Shown here piece by piece: positions 35,249 through 43,552 of a DNA stretch of 64,000 bases (the first letter of the stretch is position 1; the number at the start of each line of letters is the position of its first letter). The stretch is from Catellatospora sp. IY07-71 (GTDB lineage Bacteria > Actinomycetota > Actinomycetes > Mycobacteriales > Micromonosporaceae). The stretch lies in assembly GCF_018326265.1 (NCBI RefSeq), contig NZ_AP023360.1, positions 7,313,001 to 7,377,000 of the forward strand, in the 5' to 3' direction. The notes under the pieces are model-generated. The model ran no database searches, was not told the origin of the DNA, and saw nothing but the letters and a program-made list of their open reading frames with translations. The translations under genes and the position numbers were made by a program.

Positions 35249-36667
35249 ATGGACGCGACGGAACTGGCCCGCTGGCAGTTCGGCATCACGACCGTCTACC
35301 ACTTCCTGTTCGTGCCGATCACCATCGGGCTGTCGTTCCTGGTCGCCGGGATGCAGACGGCCTGGATGCGGACCGGCGACGACAAGTGGCTGAAGCTGAC
35401 GAAGTTCTACGGCAAGCTGTTCCTGATCAACTTCGCGATGGGCGTCGTCACCGGCATCGTGCAGGAGTTCCAGTTCGGCATGAACTGGAGCGTGTACTCG
35501 CGCTTCGTCGGCGACGTCTTCGGTGCCCCGCTGGCCATGGAGGCGCTGCTGGCGTTCTTCCTGGAGTCGACCTTCCTCGGCCTGTGGATCTTCGGCTGGG
35601 AACGGCTGCCCAAGCGGATCCACCTCGCCTGCATCTGGATCGTGGCGGTCGGCACCGTGCTCAGCGCCGCGTTCATCCTGGCCGCGAACTCCTGGATGCA
35701 GCACCCGGTCGGCTACCGGATCAACCCGGAGCGGGGGCGGGCCGAACTGACCGACTTCATGGCAGTGCTGACCAACAAGGTCGCGCTGATCACCGTCCCG
35801 CACACCATCGCCGCGGCCTTCATGACCGCGGGCGCGCTGGTCGCCGCGGTGGCCATGTGGCACCTGGTGCGCCGTCCCGGCAAGGACACCGCGGCGTTCC
35901 GCGGCGCGGTCAAGCTCGGCTCCTGGACCACCCTGATCTCCATGGCCGCCCTGCTGATCACCGGCGACATCCAGGGCAAGATCATGACCGAGGTGCAGCC
36001 GATGAAGATGGCCGCCGCCGAGGCCCTCTACCAGACCGAGCAGCCCGCGCCGTTCTCCCTGTTCACCATCGGCACCCTGGACGGCAGCCGCCCCGTCTGG
36101 TCCCTGGACGTGCCGGGCGTGCTGTCGTTCCTGGCCACCGGCTCCTTCGACGGCCGTGTCCAGGGCATCAACGACCTGCAGGCCGCGTACGTGCAGCAGT
36201 TCGGCCCCGGGCGGTACATGCCCAACATCCCGGTCACCTACTGGACGTTCCGCCTCATGATCGGCACCGGCGTGCTCGCCGCGATCCTCGCCCTGTGGGC
36301 GCTGTGGTCGATCCGCAAGGGCCGCGCCCCCGAGCCGGGCCGCCGCGGCACCCGGTTCCTGATGTGGGGCATGATCGCGCTGCCGCTGCTGCCGCTGGCC
36401 GCCAACTCCTTCGGCTGGATCTTCACCGAGATGGGCCGCCAGCCGTGGATCGTGTTCAGCCAGATGAAGACCGCCGTGGCCGCCTCACCCGCCGTCAGCT
36501 CCGGCGACGTGATCACCTCCCTGATCGTGTACACGCTGCTCTACGGCGCGCTCGCGGTGGTCGAGGTGGGCCTGCTGCTGCACTTCGCCCGCGCCGGGCT
36601 GCCCGACGTGTCCGCACCGGCGCCCACCGAGCCGGACGAGGACCGCCCGCTGGCCTTCGCGTACTAG
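35249..36667 (+). CDS. cydA: Cytochrome bd ubiquinol/menaquinol oxidase subunit I
   Basis: 472 residues from ATG 35249 (GGGGAG eight bases upstream). Heme ligands are in TVYHFLFVPITIGL (His for b595/d), TVPHTIAAAFM (His of b558) and the Met of IFTEMGRQPWIVF, with the GRQPW motif. The Q-loop is short (actinobacterial type). The enzyme reduces oxygen to water in the membrane at low oxygen tension. It is followed 12 bases later by cydB. No cydDC transporter follows, unlike many actinobacterial loci. Confidence 0.95.
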   Translation: MDATELARWQFGITTVYHFLFVPITIGLSFLVAGMQTAWMRTGDDKWLKLTKFYGKLFLINFAMGVVTGIVQEFQFGMNWSVYSRFVGDVFGAPLAMEALLAFFLESTFLGLWIFGWERLPKRIHLACIWIVAVGTVLSAAFILAANSWMQHPVGYRINPERGRAELTDFMAVLTNKVALITVPHTIAAAFMTAGALVAAVAMWHLVRRPGKDTAAFRGAVKLGSWTTLISMAALLITGDIQGKIMTEVQPMKMAAAEALYQTEQPAPFSLFTIGTLDGSRPVWSLDVPGVLSFLATGSFDGRVQGINDLQAAYVQQFGPGRYMPNIPVTYWTFRLMIGTGVLAAILALWALWSIRKGRAPEPGRRGTRFLMWGMIALPLLPLAANSFGWIFTEMGRQPWIVFSQMKTAVAASPAVSSGDVITSLIVYTLLYGALAVVEVGLLLHFARAGLPDVSAPAPTEPDEDRPLAFAY

Positions 36668-36679
36668 GAGGACGCCGCC

Positions 36680-37732
36680 ATGGAGCTGTCGACCGTCTGG
36701 TTCCTGCTCATCGCGCTGCTGTTCGTCGGCTACTTCGTGCTGGAGGGCTTCGACTTCGGCGTCGGCATGCTGCTGCCCGTGCTCGGCCGCGACGAGCGCG
36801 AGCGCCGTGTGATGATCAACACGATCGGGCCGGTGTGGGACGGCAACGAGGTCTGGCTGATCACCGCGGGCGGGGCCATGTTCGCCGCGTTCCCCGAGTG
36901 GTACGCCAGCGTGTTCTCCGGCTTCTACCTGCCGCTGCTGCTCATCCTGCTCGCCCTGATCCTGCGCGGGGTCGCCTTCGAGTACCGGGGCAAGCGCGCC
37001 GACCCGGTCTGGAAGCGGCGCTGGGACCGGTGCATCGTGTTCGGCTCGTTCGTGCCCGCGGTCCTGTGGGGCGTCGCGTTCGCCAACATCGTGCGCGGCG
37101 TGCCGCTCAACGCCGACCACGACTACATCGGCGGCTTCTTCACCCTGCTCAACCCGTACGCGCTGCTCGGCGGCCTGACCACGCTGGCGCTGTTCCTCAC
37201 GCACGGGGCGGTGTTCGTCGCGCTCAAGACCGTCGGCGACATCCGGCAGCGGGCCAACCGGCTGGCCGAGCGCCTCGGCATCGCCGCCGTGATCGCCGCC
37301 GCGCTGTTCCTCGGGCTGACCCTGGCCCGCCGCGCGACCACGGCCGCGGTGATCCTGGCCGTGCTGGCGGCGCTGTGCCTGGTCGGCGGCCTGATCGCCA
37401 ACCGGCTGCCGTCGCGCGACGACCCGCAGGGCCGGCGGGAGGGCTGGGCGTTCGCGGGCACGGCGGCGGCGATCGCGCTGGCGGTGGCGTCGCTGTTCGC
37501 CGACCTCTACCCGTTCGTGCTGCCGTCGACCGTGGACCCGGCGACCAACAGCCTGACCGTGGCCAACGCGTCGTCGACGCCGTACACTCTGAAGATCATG
37601 ACCTGGGTGGCGGTGATCTTCACGCCGCTGGTGCTGCTCTACCAGGGCTGGACCTACTGGGTGTTCCGCAAGCGCATCGGCACCCAGCACATACCGGAGG
37701 AAGTGGTCGCGCCGCAGCCCGCTGCCCGGTGA
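36680..37732 (+). CDS. cydB: Cytochrome bd oxidase subunit II
   Basis: 350 residues with about nine membrane helices. The opening FVLEGFDFGVGMLLP, followed by GPVWDGNEVWLITAGGAMFAAFPEWYA, is the CydB signature. It is the non-heme partner of CydA. GGAGGACGCC precedes the ATG. It is in one operon with cydA and ends in a terminator. Confidence 0.95.
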   Translation: MELSTVWFLLIALLFVGYFVLEGFDFGVGMLLPVLGRDERERRVMINTIGPVWDGNEVWLITAGGAMFAAFPEWYASVFSGFYLPLLLILLALILRGVAFEYRGKRADPVWKRRWDRCIVFGSFVPAVLWGVAFANIVRGVPLNADHDYIGGFFTLLNPYALLGGLTTLALFLTHGAVFVALKTVGDIRQRANRLAERLGIAAVIAAALFLGLTLARRATTAAVILAVLAALCLVGGLIANRLPSRDDPQGRREGWAFAGTAAAIALAVASLFADLYPFVLPSTVDPATNSLTVANASSTPYTLKIMTWVAVIFTPLVLLYQGWTYWVFRKRIGTQHIPEEVVAPQPAAR

Positions 37733-37738
37733 GACGCA

Positions 37739-37777
37739 GACGGCGGCAGCGCACCGGTCGGGTGCGCCGCCGCCGTC
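37739..37777. terminator. Bidirectional terminator after cydAB
   Basis: Stem GACGGCGGC plus GCGCACC with complementary 3' arms (GGTGCGC, GCCGCCGTC), one mismatched base and a four-base loop, between convergent genes. Confidence 0.75.
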
Positions 37778-37785
37778 GGGACGGC

Positions 37786-38478
37786 TCAGACGCCGGCGGC
37801 GCCCAGCTCGGCCAGCTTGGCCTCCAGCTCGGCCAGCTCGGCGCGCAGCTTGCCCGCGTGCGCCTCGGCCTCGGCCCGCTCGGCGGCCAGGATCTGCTCG
37901 ACGGCCTCCTGCACGCCCGGCACGTCGAGCATCGACACCATCTTCAGCGCCTCCTGCGCCTTGATGACATAGGGCTTGGCCAGCGCCTTCGTGCCCTGCA
38001 CCGCGCCGACGGTCCACTCGCCCTCGGTGTAGGCCAGCGTCACGGTCAGCCCGGCCGGCGGCTTGACCTTCGGGCCCTTGGCCGCGGGCTTGCGGGGGGC
38101 GGGCGCCACGCTGGACGTCTCGGCGGGCACCTCGGGGGTTTCGGACACGGATCGCTCCTGACGTACGGGCTTCTCGCGGATGATCATGAACTCGGGCTCG
38201 GGCGGCGCGACCGGCTCCGGGACCGGCTCGGGCGCCGGCTTGCGCACGGTGTGGCCCTTCGGCGGGATCGACAGGTCACCCGGCGCGAACGGCAGCACGT
38301 CGCTGCCGAACTTCACCAGGATCCACTCGTCGTGGGTGGCCGGGTCGTCGAGCTGCACGACCTGCCCCAGCTGGCCCGCGATCTGGCCGGCCGCCTCGGT
38401 GAACATGACCTTGGGACGCTTGCCGGACGCGAGCGTCTCCTGTATCTGGGTCAACTCCTGAGTCGACAGTCCCGCCAT
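37786..38478 (-). CDS. DUF6319-like protein of unknown function
   Basis: 230 residues. The N-terminal ~80 residues have ELTQIQETLASGKRPKVMF and HDEWILVKFGSDVLPFAPGD. A Pro/Glu-rich linker separates them from a C-terminal helical domain (VKPPAGLTVTLAYTEGEWTVG and a long coiled-coil AERAEAEAHAGKLRAELAEL). This is the pattern of conserved actinobacterial DUF6319 proteins. No function is known. The ATG at 38478 has GGAG six bases upstream; a TTG four codons earlier is also possible. The upstream ~80 bp are AT-richer and may hold the promoter. Confidence 0.65.
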   Translation of the reverse strand: MAGLSTQELTQIQETLASGKRPKVMFTEAAGQIAGQLGQVVQLDDPATHDEWILVKFGSDVLPFAPGDLSIPPKGHTVRKPAPEPVPEPVAPPEPEFMIIREKPVRQERSVSETPEVPAETSSVAPAPRKPAAKGPKVKPPAGLTVTLAYTEGEWTVGAVQGTKALAKPYVIKAQEALKMVSMLDVPGVQEAVEQILAAERAEAEAHAGKLRAELAELEAKLAELGAAGV

Positions 38479-38693
38479 ACCGCGCTCCAACTCTCCCGCC
38501 GCGGCAGCATGACCGCCGCATCAACCCTCACCGAACACATATTTGATACGCATGTTCTATCAGAGCCCACCGACAAACAGGCACCGACACCATGCCGAAG
38601 AGAGGGACATCTTCGCAGCACGCCATCGCGCCGCGCATCGGGTGTGTCGGCGGTGACAGTGTCACCCGATCCCATGGTTGATCTAATGGCCGC

Positions 38694-39422
38694 ATGGGGA
38701 TCGTCATCGTCACCGGAGGAAGCCGCGGCATCGGCGCCGCCACCTGCCGGAAGCTCGCCGCGGCCGGCCACGACGTGGCGATCGGCTACCGCACCGACGC
38801 CGAGACGGCCGAGCAGGTCGCAGCCGAGGTGCGCGCCGCCGGCCGCCGCGCGGTCACGGTCGCGGTCGACGTGTCCGACAGCGCCCAGGTGCGTGAGCTG
38901 TTCGACCGCGCCCAAGCCGAGCTGGGCACCCCCACCGGCCTGGTCAACAACGCCGCGGTGAGCAGCACGATCGGCCCGTTCACCGAGCTGTCCGAGGCCG
39001 ACCTGCGCCGGGTCGTCGACGTGAACGTGGTCGGCGCGATCCTGTGCGCCCAGGAGGCCGCCCGCCGCTTCGGGCCGGGCAGCGCGATCGTCAACGTGTC
39101 CTCGGTCGCCGCGAGCCTGGGCAGCCCCGGCGAGTACATCCACTACGCCGCGTCGAAGGCCGCCGTGGAGACGCTGACGGTCGGCCTGTCCAAGGAACTG
39201 GGCCCGGCCGGGATCAGGGTCAACACGGTCTCGCCCGGGGTCGTCCACACCGGGTTCCACGCCGGCAGCGGCGAGGCCGGCCGCGCCGACCGGCTCGGCC
39301 CCTCCGCGCCGCTGGGCCGCTCCGGGCAGCCCGAAGAGATCGCCGCCGCGATCGTCTGGCTGCTGTCCGACGAGGCGTCCTACGCCACCGGCGCGACGCT
39401 CAAGGTATCCGGCGGCCGCTGA
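38694..39422 (+). CDS. Short-chain dehydrogenase/reductase
   Basis: 242 residues: Rossmann NAD(P) motif TGGSRGIGAAT, NNAAVS (NNAG-type), NVVGAILCAQE, the catalytic Ser in VNVSSVAASLG and YAASKAAVE (Tyr-x-x-x-Lys), and the C-terminal SPGVVHTGFH and LLSDEASYATGATLKVSGG. The fold is that of FabG-like reductases. Substrate unknown. No operon partner. Its last 23 bases overlap the convergent GGDEF/HD-GYP gene end. Confidence 0.92.
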   Translation: MGIVIVTGGSRGIGAATCRKLAAAGHDVAIGYRTDAETAEQVAAEVRAAGRRAVTVAVDVSDSAQVRELFDRAQAELGTPTGLVNNAAVSSTIGPFTELSEADLRRVVDVNVVGAILCAQEAARRFGPGSAIVNVSSVAASLGSPGEYIHYAASKAAVETLTVGLSKELGPAGIRVNTVSPGVVHTGFHAGSGEAGRADRLGPSAPLGRSGQPEEIAAAIVWLLSDEASYATGATLKVSGGR

Positions 39423-41475
39423 CCACCGTCTGCTCCGGCGGCAGCGCCGCCGGCTCGTCGACGGCGCCGTCGTCGACCAGCGACAGGAACACGTCCACCA
39501 CCGCCGGATCGAACCGGGTGCCCCGGCCCGCCAGGATCTGCTCGCACGACCCGGCGAGCGCGGGCTCCCCCACCGCCAGCGCGGCGCTGCGCAGCCTCGA
39601 CCACGCGTCGCACACCGTGATGATGCGCGCCTCGATCGGGATGTCGGTCCCGGCGCAGCCGCACGGGAAGCCCGTTCCGTCGTACCACTCGTGGTGCGCC
39701 CGCACCAGCGGCGCCAGCTCGGGCAGGTCGGCAAGCTCGGTGAGCAGGCGCGCCCCCTCCTCCGGATGGCCGCGGTCGTCCTCGCCCCGGTCCAGGCCGT
39801 TGCCGTCGGCGACCGCGGCGACCCGGCCGATGTCGTGCACGCGGGCCGCGGCGGCGGTGCGCCGCTGCACGGCGTCGTCCAGCCCCATGCGGGCCGCGGT
39901 CCGCAGCGCCCAGCGCGACACCGCGGCGCTGTGCTCGCGCTCGCCGACCGCCCGGTCGACCCGGTCGGCCAGCCACACCAGCGCCGGGGGCAGGGGCAGC
40001 GCGGTGTCGAACGCGGGCGCGGCGAAGCGGCCCGAGCCGACCACCCGGTCGCGGCCGAGCGCCTTGGCGCGGTAGACGGCCTGGTCGGCGTCGTTGACGA
40101 GCTGGTCGATGACCGGCCGGCCGGTGCCCGGCTCGGCGGTGGCCACGCCGAGCGAGGCCGTGAGCGCGATCTGCTGGTCGCTGCCGAGCACGGCGACCGG
40201 CGTGGCGCACAGCCCCTGCCGGACCCGCTCGGCCAGGTCGAGGGCATCCCGGCCGCCGGTGCCGGGCAGCAGGCACAGGAACTCCTCGCCGCCGTAGCGG
40301 CACAGCAGGTCCCCGGCGCGGAACGAGCGGCGCAGCCGCTGGGCGACCTCGGTGAGCACGGCGTCGCCGACCGAGTGCCCGTACGTGTCGTTGATCTGCT
40401 TGAAGTGGTCAAGGTCGATCAGGACCAGGCTGAGCGGGTCCCGGCGCTGCACCGCCCGGTCGGCCTCGATGTCGAGCATCTCCTCGAAGAAGCGCCGGTT
40501 GTGCAGGCCCGTCAGCGGGTCGGTGATGGCGGCGGTGCGCAGCCGCTGGGTGAGCCTGGTCCGGTCGCGGGTGGAGACGACCTGGCGCACCAGCAGCCCC
40601 AGCAGCAACAGCATGATCACCGCCAGGGTCACCTCACTGAGCCGGCCGACCAGTATCAGGTCGGCTACGGCCAGCGCGCCCACCGCGAGCACGGCCACCA
40701 CGGCGGGCAGGAAGGTGATGTCCGGGTCGGGCAGCCCGGGCTCGTCGCCCTCCCGGCGCCGGGCCGCGGTCATCGCCGCCACGCACAGCAGCACCGCCTC
40801 GATCTGCCAGCCGAGGTTCACCCAGCTCCAGCTCTCGTACTCGCGCACGGCGGTCAGGTAGGCGTAGGCGCCGTCGGTGATGCCCGCCAGGCCGAACGCC
40901 GCCCCCACGACGATCATGGAGCGGGGCACGTGCTGCGTGCCGCTGAGCAGCACCGCCACCAGGATGCTGACCAGGCTCACCGAGAACACCGGATACAGGA
41001 AGGTGATCAGCGCGGCGGCGGTCCACTCCTCCGGCACCAGCGGCGCGATGATCATCTGCCAGCCGATCGCGCCCGCCCCGGCCGCCACCAGCAGCGCATC
41101 GAGCAGGCCCTGTCCCCGGCCGACCACCCCCAGCCCGAGCCCGACCACGATCGCCGGCAGCGCGACCGCGTACGAGGCGAGGTAGGCGGCGTCGGCCACC
41201 GACGGCACCGGCGGCCCCTCCGGGTAGATGTAGGAGTGCACCGCCCAGATCGTCTCGCCGAGCAGCCACAGCGCGTTCGACACCACCAGCATCCGCCACG
41301 CGACCCGCACCCGCCCCCGCGTCTGCCGCGCGGCGTACACGCCCAGCGCGGTGCACGCCATGATCGGGATCAGGTAGAGCACCTCGCCGACGAAGCGGGC
41401 CAGCTCCGGCATGCCGCGGGTGTAGTCGAGCAGCGCGGCGTAGCACCCCAGCCACGCCACACCCGCGATGATCAC
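39400..41475 (-). CDS. Membrane diguanylate cyclase with HD-GYP-like domain
   Basis: 691 residues: about nine N-terminal membrane helices (residues 1-305), a GGDEF domain (about 325-490) with the intact active motif RYGGEEF, and a C-terminal HD domain (about 510-680) with VHDIGR, HHEWYDGTGFP (a GYP variant) and CDAWSRLRS. GGDEF makes cyclic di-GMP; HD-GYP domains degrade it. The HD part keeps several ligands but is divergent, so it may be regulatory. The GTG at 41475 is the first start in frame; a frame of lower quality extends upstream. It lies 105 bp downstream of the sensor kinase in the same direction and may be in its operon. Confidence 0.88.
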   Translation of the reverse strand: MIIAGVAWLGCYAALLDYTRGMPELARFVGEVLYLIPIMACTALGVYAARQTRGRVRVAWRMLVVSNALWLLGETIWAVHSYIYPEGPPVPSVADAAYLASYAVALPAIVVGLGLGVVGRGQGLLDALLVAAGAGAIGWQMIIAPLVPEEWTAAALITFLYPVFSVSLVSILVAVLLSGTQHVPRSMIVVGAAFGLAGITDGAYAYLTAVREYESWSWVNLGWQIEAVLLCVAAMTAARRREGDEPGLPDPDITFLPAVVAVLAVGALAVADLILVGRLSEVTLAVIMLLLLGLLVRQVVSTRDRTRLTQRLRTAAITDPLTGLHNRRFFEEMLDIEADRAVQRRDPLSLVLIDLDHFKQINDTYGHSVGDAVLTEVAQRLRRSFRAGDLLCRYGGEEFLCLLPGTGGRDALDLAERVRQGLCATPVAVLGSDQQIALTASLGVATAEPGTGRPVIDQLVNDADQAVYRAKALGRDRVVGSGRFAAPAFDTALPLPPALVWLADRVDRAVGEREHSAAVSRWALRTAARMGLDDAVQRRTAAAARVHDIGRVAAVADGNGLDRGEDDRGHPEEGARLLTELADLPELAPLVRAHHEWYDGTGFPCGCAGTDIPIEARIITVCDAWSRLRSAALAVGEPALAGSCEQILAGRGTRFDPAVVDVFLSLVDDGAVDEPAALPPEQTVVSGRRIP

Positions 41476-41580
41476 CGTCGCCTGGGCTCGGTCGAGCCCC
41501 GCGCGGGTATCGCGAACACCCCCGTTCGCCGCCGTGATGACCCCCAGAGTGGTGCTATTACTACTCTCAGTAAAAGTCTG

Positions 41581-42792
41581 TCATACGTGGTCCGCGCCGG
41601 GGCCGCTCGCGGCCACAGCCGGCACCACCGGCGGGGCCGACGGCACGGGCAGCGCCCGCGGCAGGATCACCCGCACCACCAGGCCCCCGCCGGGACGCGG
41701 CACGGCCACCGCGTCGCCGCCGTGGGCCTTGGCCACCGCCCGCACGATCGACAGCCCCAGCCCGCTGCCCCGCGCCGAGCCCACCCGGTCGGTGAGCCGC
41801 CGGAACGGCTCGAACAGCGCCGGCACCTCGTACGCCGAGATCACCGCGCCCGTGTTGCTCACCACCACCTCGGCGTGGCGGGGCTTGGCCACCGTCTGCA
41901 CCCGCACCCAGCCGCCCGCCTCGTTGTAGCGCACCGCGTTGTCGACCAGGTTGCGGATCAGCTGCTCCAGCAGGATCGGATCGCCCACCACCGGCGCCGC
42001 CGACAGCTCCCGCACGATCTGCACCTGCTGCCGAGCCGCCAGCGGCTCGGTCGTGCCCACCGCGATGCCGGCCAGGTCGGCCACGTCCACCGGCCGCCGC
42101 TCGGTCACCGCGTCCTCCGCCCGCGCCAGCGTCAGCAGCGCGTCGATCAGCCGCTCGTGGCGCAGGTTGACCGCCAGCAGGTTCTCCCCCAGCTGCCGCG
42201 TCTGCGGCGGGCAGTCCGGGCGGCCCATCGCCACCTCGACCAGCGTGCGGTTCAGCGCGATCGGCGTCTTCAGCTCATGCGCGGCGTTGGCGATGAACCG
42301 GCCCTGCCCGGCGAACGCCTCGTCCAGCCGGTCCAGCATGCTGTCGAACGAGTCCGCCAGGCTCTTCACCTCGCCCGGCGGCGCGTCCAGGTCGATGCGC
42401 CGGTGCAGGGTCCGCCCCGCGATCCGGTGCGCCGTCGCGGTGATCATGCTCAGCGGCCGCAACAGCCGCCCCGCCACGAACCAGCCCGCCGCGGTGACGA
42501 CCAGCCACACCACCAGCAGCGTCAGCCCGCCCTTGAACAGCAGGTTGGCGTGCATCGAATCCAGGATCGCCTGCTTGGACGCGAAGGCCGAACTCGCCAG
42601 CTGCGTCGCGCCCTCGTAGTCGTCCGGTTTGAGCCGGCTGTACCTGTCCGCCATCAGGATGTTCAGGCTGTAGTCCATGCTGTTGTCGACCAGGATCAGG
42701 GTGCCCATCAGCACCGCCCCGCCGGCCAGCGCGAACAGCAGGCTGAACACCGCCGTCAGCCGGATCCGCAGGTTGCCGCTCCACAGTCCCAT
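41581..42792 (-). CDS. Sensor histidine kinase of the alr-ddl-linked two-component system
   Basis: 403 residues from ATG 42792, which overlaps the regulator stop in TGATG. Membrane segments lie near residues 10-32 and 88-108 with a ~55-residue sensor loop between them. Then follow HAMP, a His box [14 protein letters not shown], the N box NLVDNAVRYN and GSGLGLSI. A Pro/Val-rich tail ends the protein. With the regulator it forms an operon divergent from alr. A role in sensing cell-wall precursor stress is suggested by the neighbours only. Confidence 0.9.
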   Translation of the reverse strand: MGLWSGNLRIRLTAVFSLLFALAGGAVLMGTLILVDNSMDYSLNILMADRYSRLKPDDYEGATQLASSAFASKQAILDSMHANLLFKGGLTLLVVWLVVTAAGWFVAGRLLRPLSMITATAHRIAGRTLHRRIDLDAPPGEVKSLADSFDSMLDRLDEAFAGQGRFIANAAHELKTPIALNRTLVEVAMGRPDCPPQTRQLGENLLAVNLRHERLIDALLTLARAEDAVTERRPVDVADLAGIAVGTTEPLAARQQVQIVRELSAAPVVGDPILLEQLIRNLVDNAVRYNEAGGWVRVQTVAKPRHAEVVVSNTGAVISAYEVPALFEPFRRLTDRVGSARGSGLGLSIVRAVAKAHGGDAVAVPRPGGGLVVRVILPRALPVPSAPPVVPAVAASGPGADHV

Positions 42793-43448
42793 CAGCGGAT
42801 CCGGTAGCCGACGGCGGTGACCGTCTCGATCGGCTGCGGCTCGCCCAGCTTGCGGCGCAGCCCGCTGATGGTCACCCGCACGATCGTGCTGAACGGGTCC
42901 ATGTGCTCGTCCCAGACCTTCTCCAGTAGCGTCTCCGCGCTCACCACCGCCCCCTCGGCCCGCAGCAGCTCCTCCAGCACCGCGAACTCGCGCCGCGACA
43001 GGCTCACGTAACGCCCGTCCCGGTACGTCTCCCGGTGGTGCGGATCCAGCCGGATCCCGGCCCGCTCCAGCACCGGCGGCGCGGCCGGGCGGGCCCGCCG
43101 CCCCAGCGCCCGCACCCGGGCCACCAGCTCGGCGAACGCGAACGGCTTGGGCAGGTAGTCGTCGGCGCCCAGGGTCAGCCCGGCGACTCGCTCGGCCACG
43201 GTCACCGACACCGTGAGCATCAGCACCCGCACGTCCATGCCCTGGGCCACGACCTGCCGGCACACCTCGTCCCCGTGCACCCCGGGCAGGTCCCGGTCCA
43301 GGATCAGCACGTCGTAGGAGTTCACGGCCAGCTTCTCCAGCGCGGCCGCGCCGTCGTGGGCCACGTCCACCGCGAACGCCTCCTGCCGCAGGCCCTCCGC
43401 GACGGCCTCGGCCATCAGCTCCTCGTCCTCCACCACCAGGACCCGCAA
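42792..43448 (-). CDS. OmpR-family response regulator of the alr-ddl-linked system
   Basis: 218 residues. The start is a rare TTG at 43448, giving MRVLVVEDEEL, because GGAGG lies six bases upstream; a longer frame would add an atypical basic tail. Receiver: phospho-Asp in LILDRDLPG and Lys in LPKPFAF. Winged helix: LSRREFAVLEELL, VTISGLRRKLGEP and TVTAVGYRIR. It is translated first in the operon, followed by the kinase. Candidate 11-bp-spaced direct repeats lie between it and alr. Confidence 0.9.
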   Translation of the reverse strand: MRVLVVEDEELMAEAVAEGLRQEAFAVDVAHDGAAALEKLAVNSYDVLILDRDLPGVHGDEVCRQVVAQGMDVRVLMLTVSVTVAERVAGLTLGADDYLPKPFAFAELVARVRALGRRARPAAPPVLERAGIRLDPHHRETYRDGRYVSLSRREFAVLEELLRAEGAVVSAETLLEKVWDEHMDPFSTIVRVTISGLRRKLGEPQPIETVTAVGYRIR

Positions 43449-43488
43449 AAGCCACCTCCTCGACCGCTCGCAAGTATGCACACGCCGT

Positions 43489-43504
43489 GTTAGCAGGGCG
43501 TTAG
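43489..43504. promoter_or_regulatory. Direct repeats at 11-bp spacing in the regulator/alr intergenic region
   Basis: GTTAG occurs at 43489-43493 and at 43500-43504, exactly 11 bp apart, as OmpR-family regulators prefer. The repeat is only five bases long, so support is moderate. It lies between the divergent regulator gene and alr. Confidence 0.4.
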
Positions 43505-43552
43505 TGAAATCGCTCTCGGTACGCTCACACACCCTCCTGTCAACTACTCACC

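Noticed and set aside
39691-42807. 1038-codon plus-strand frame across the GGDEF and kinase genes
   Set aside because: Spans two real leftward genes and a gap. The product is low-complexity.
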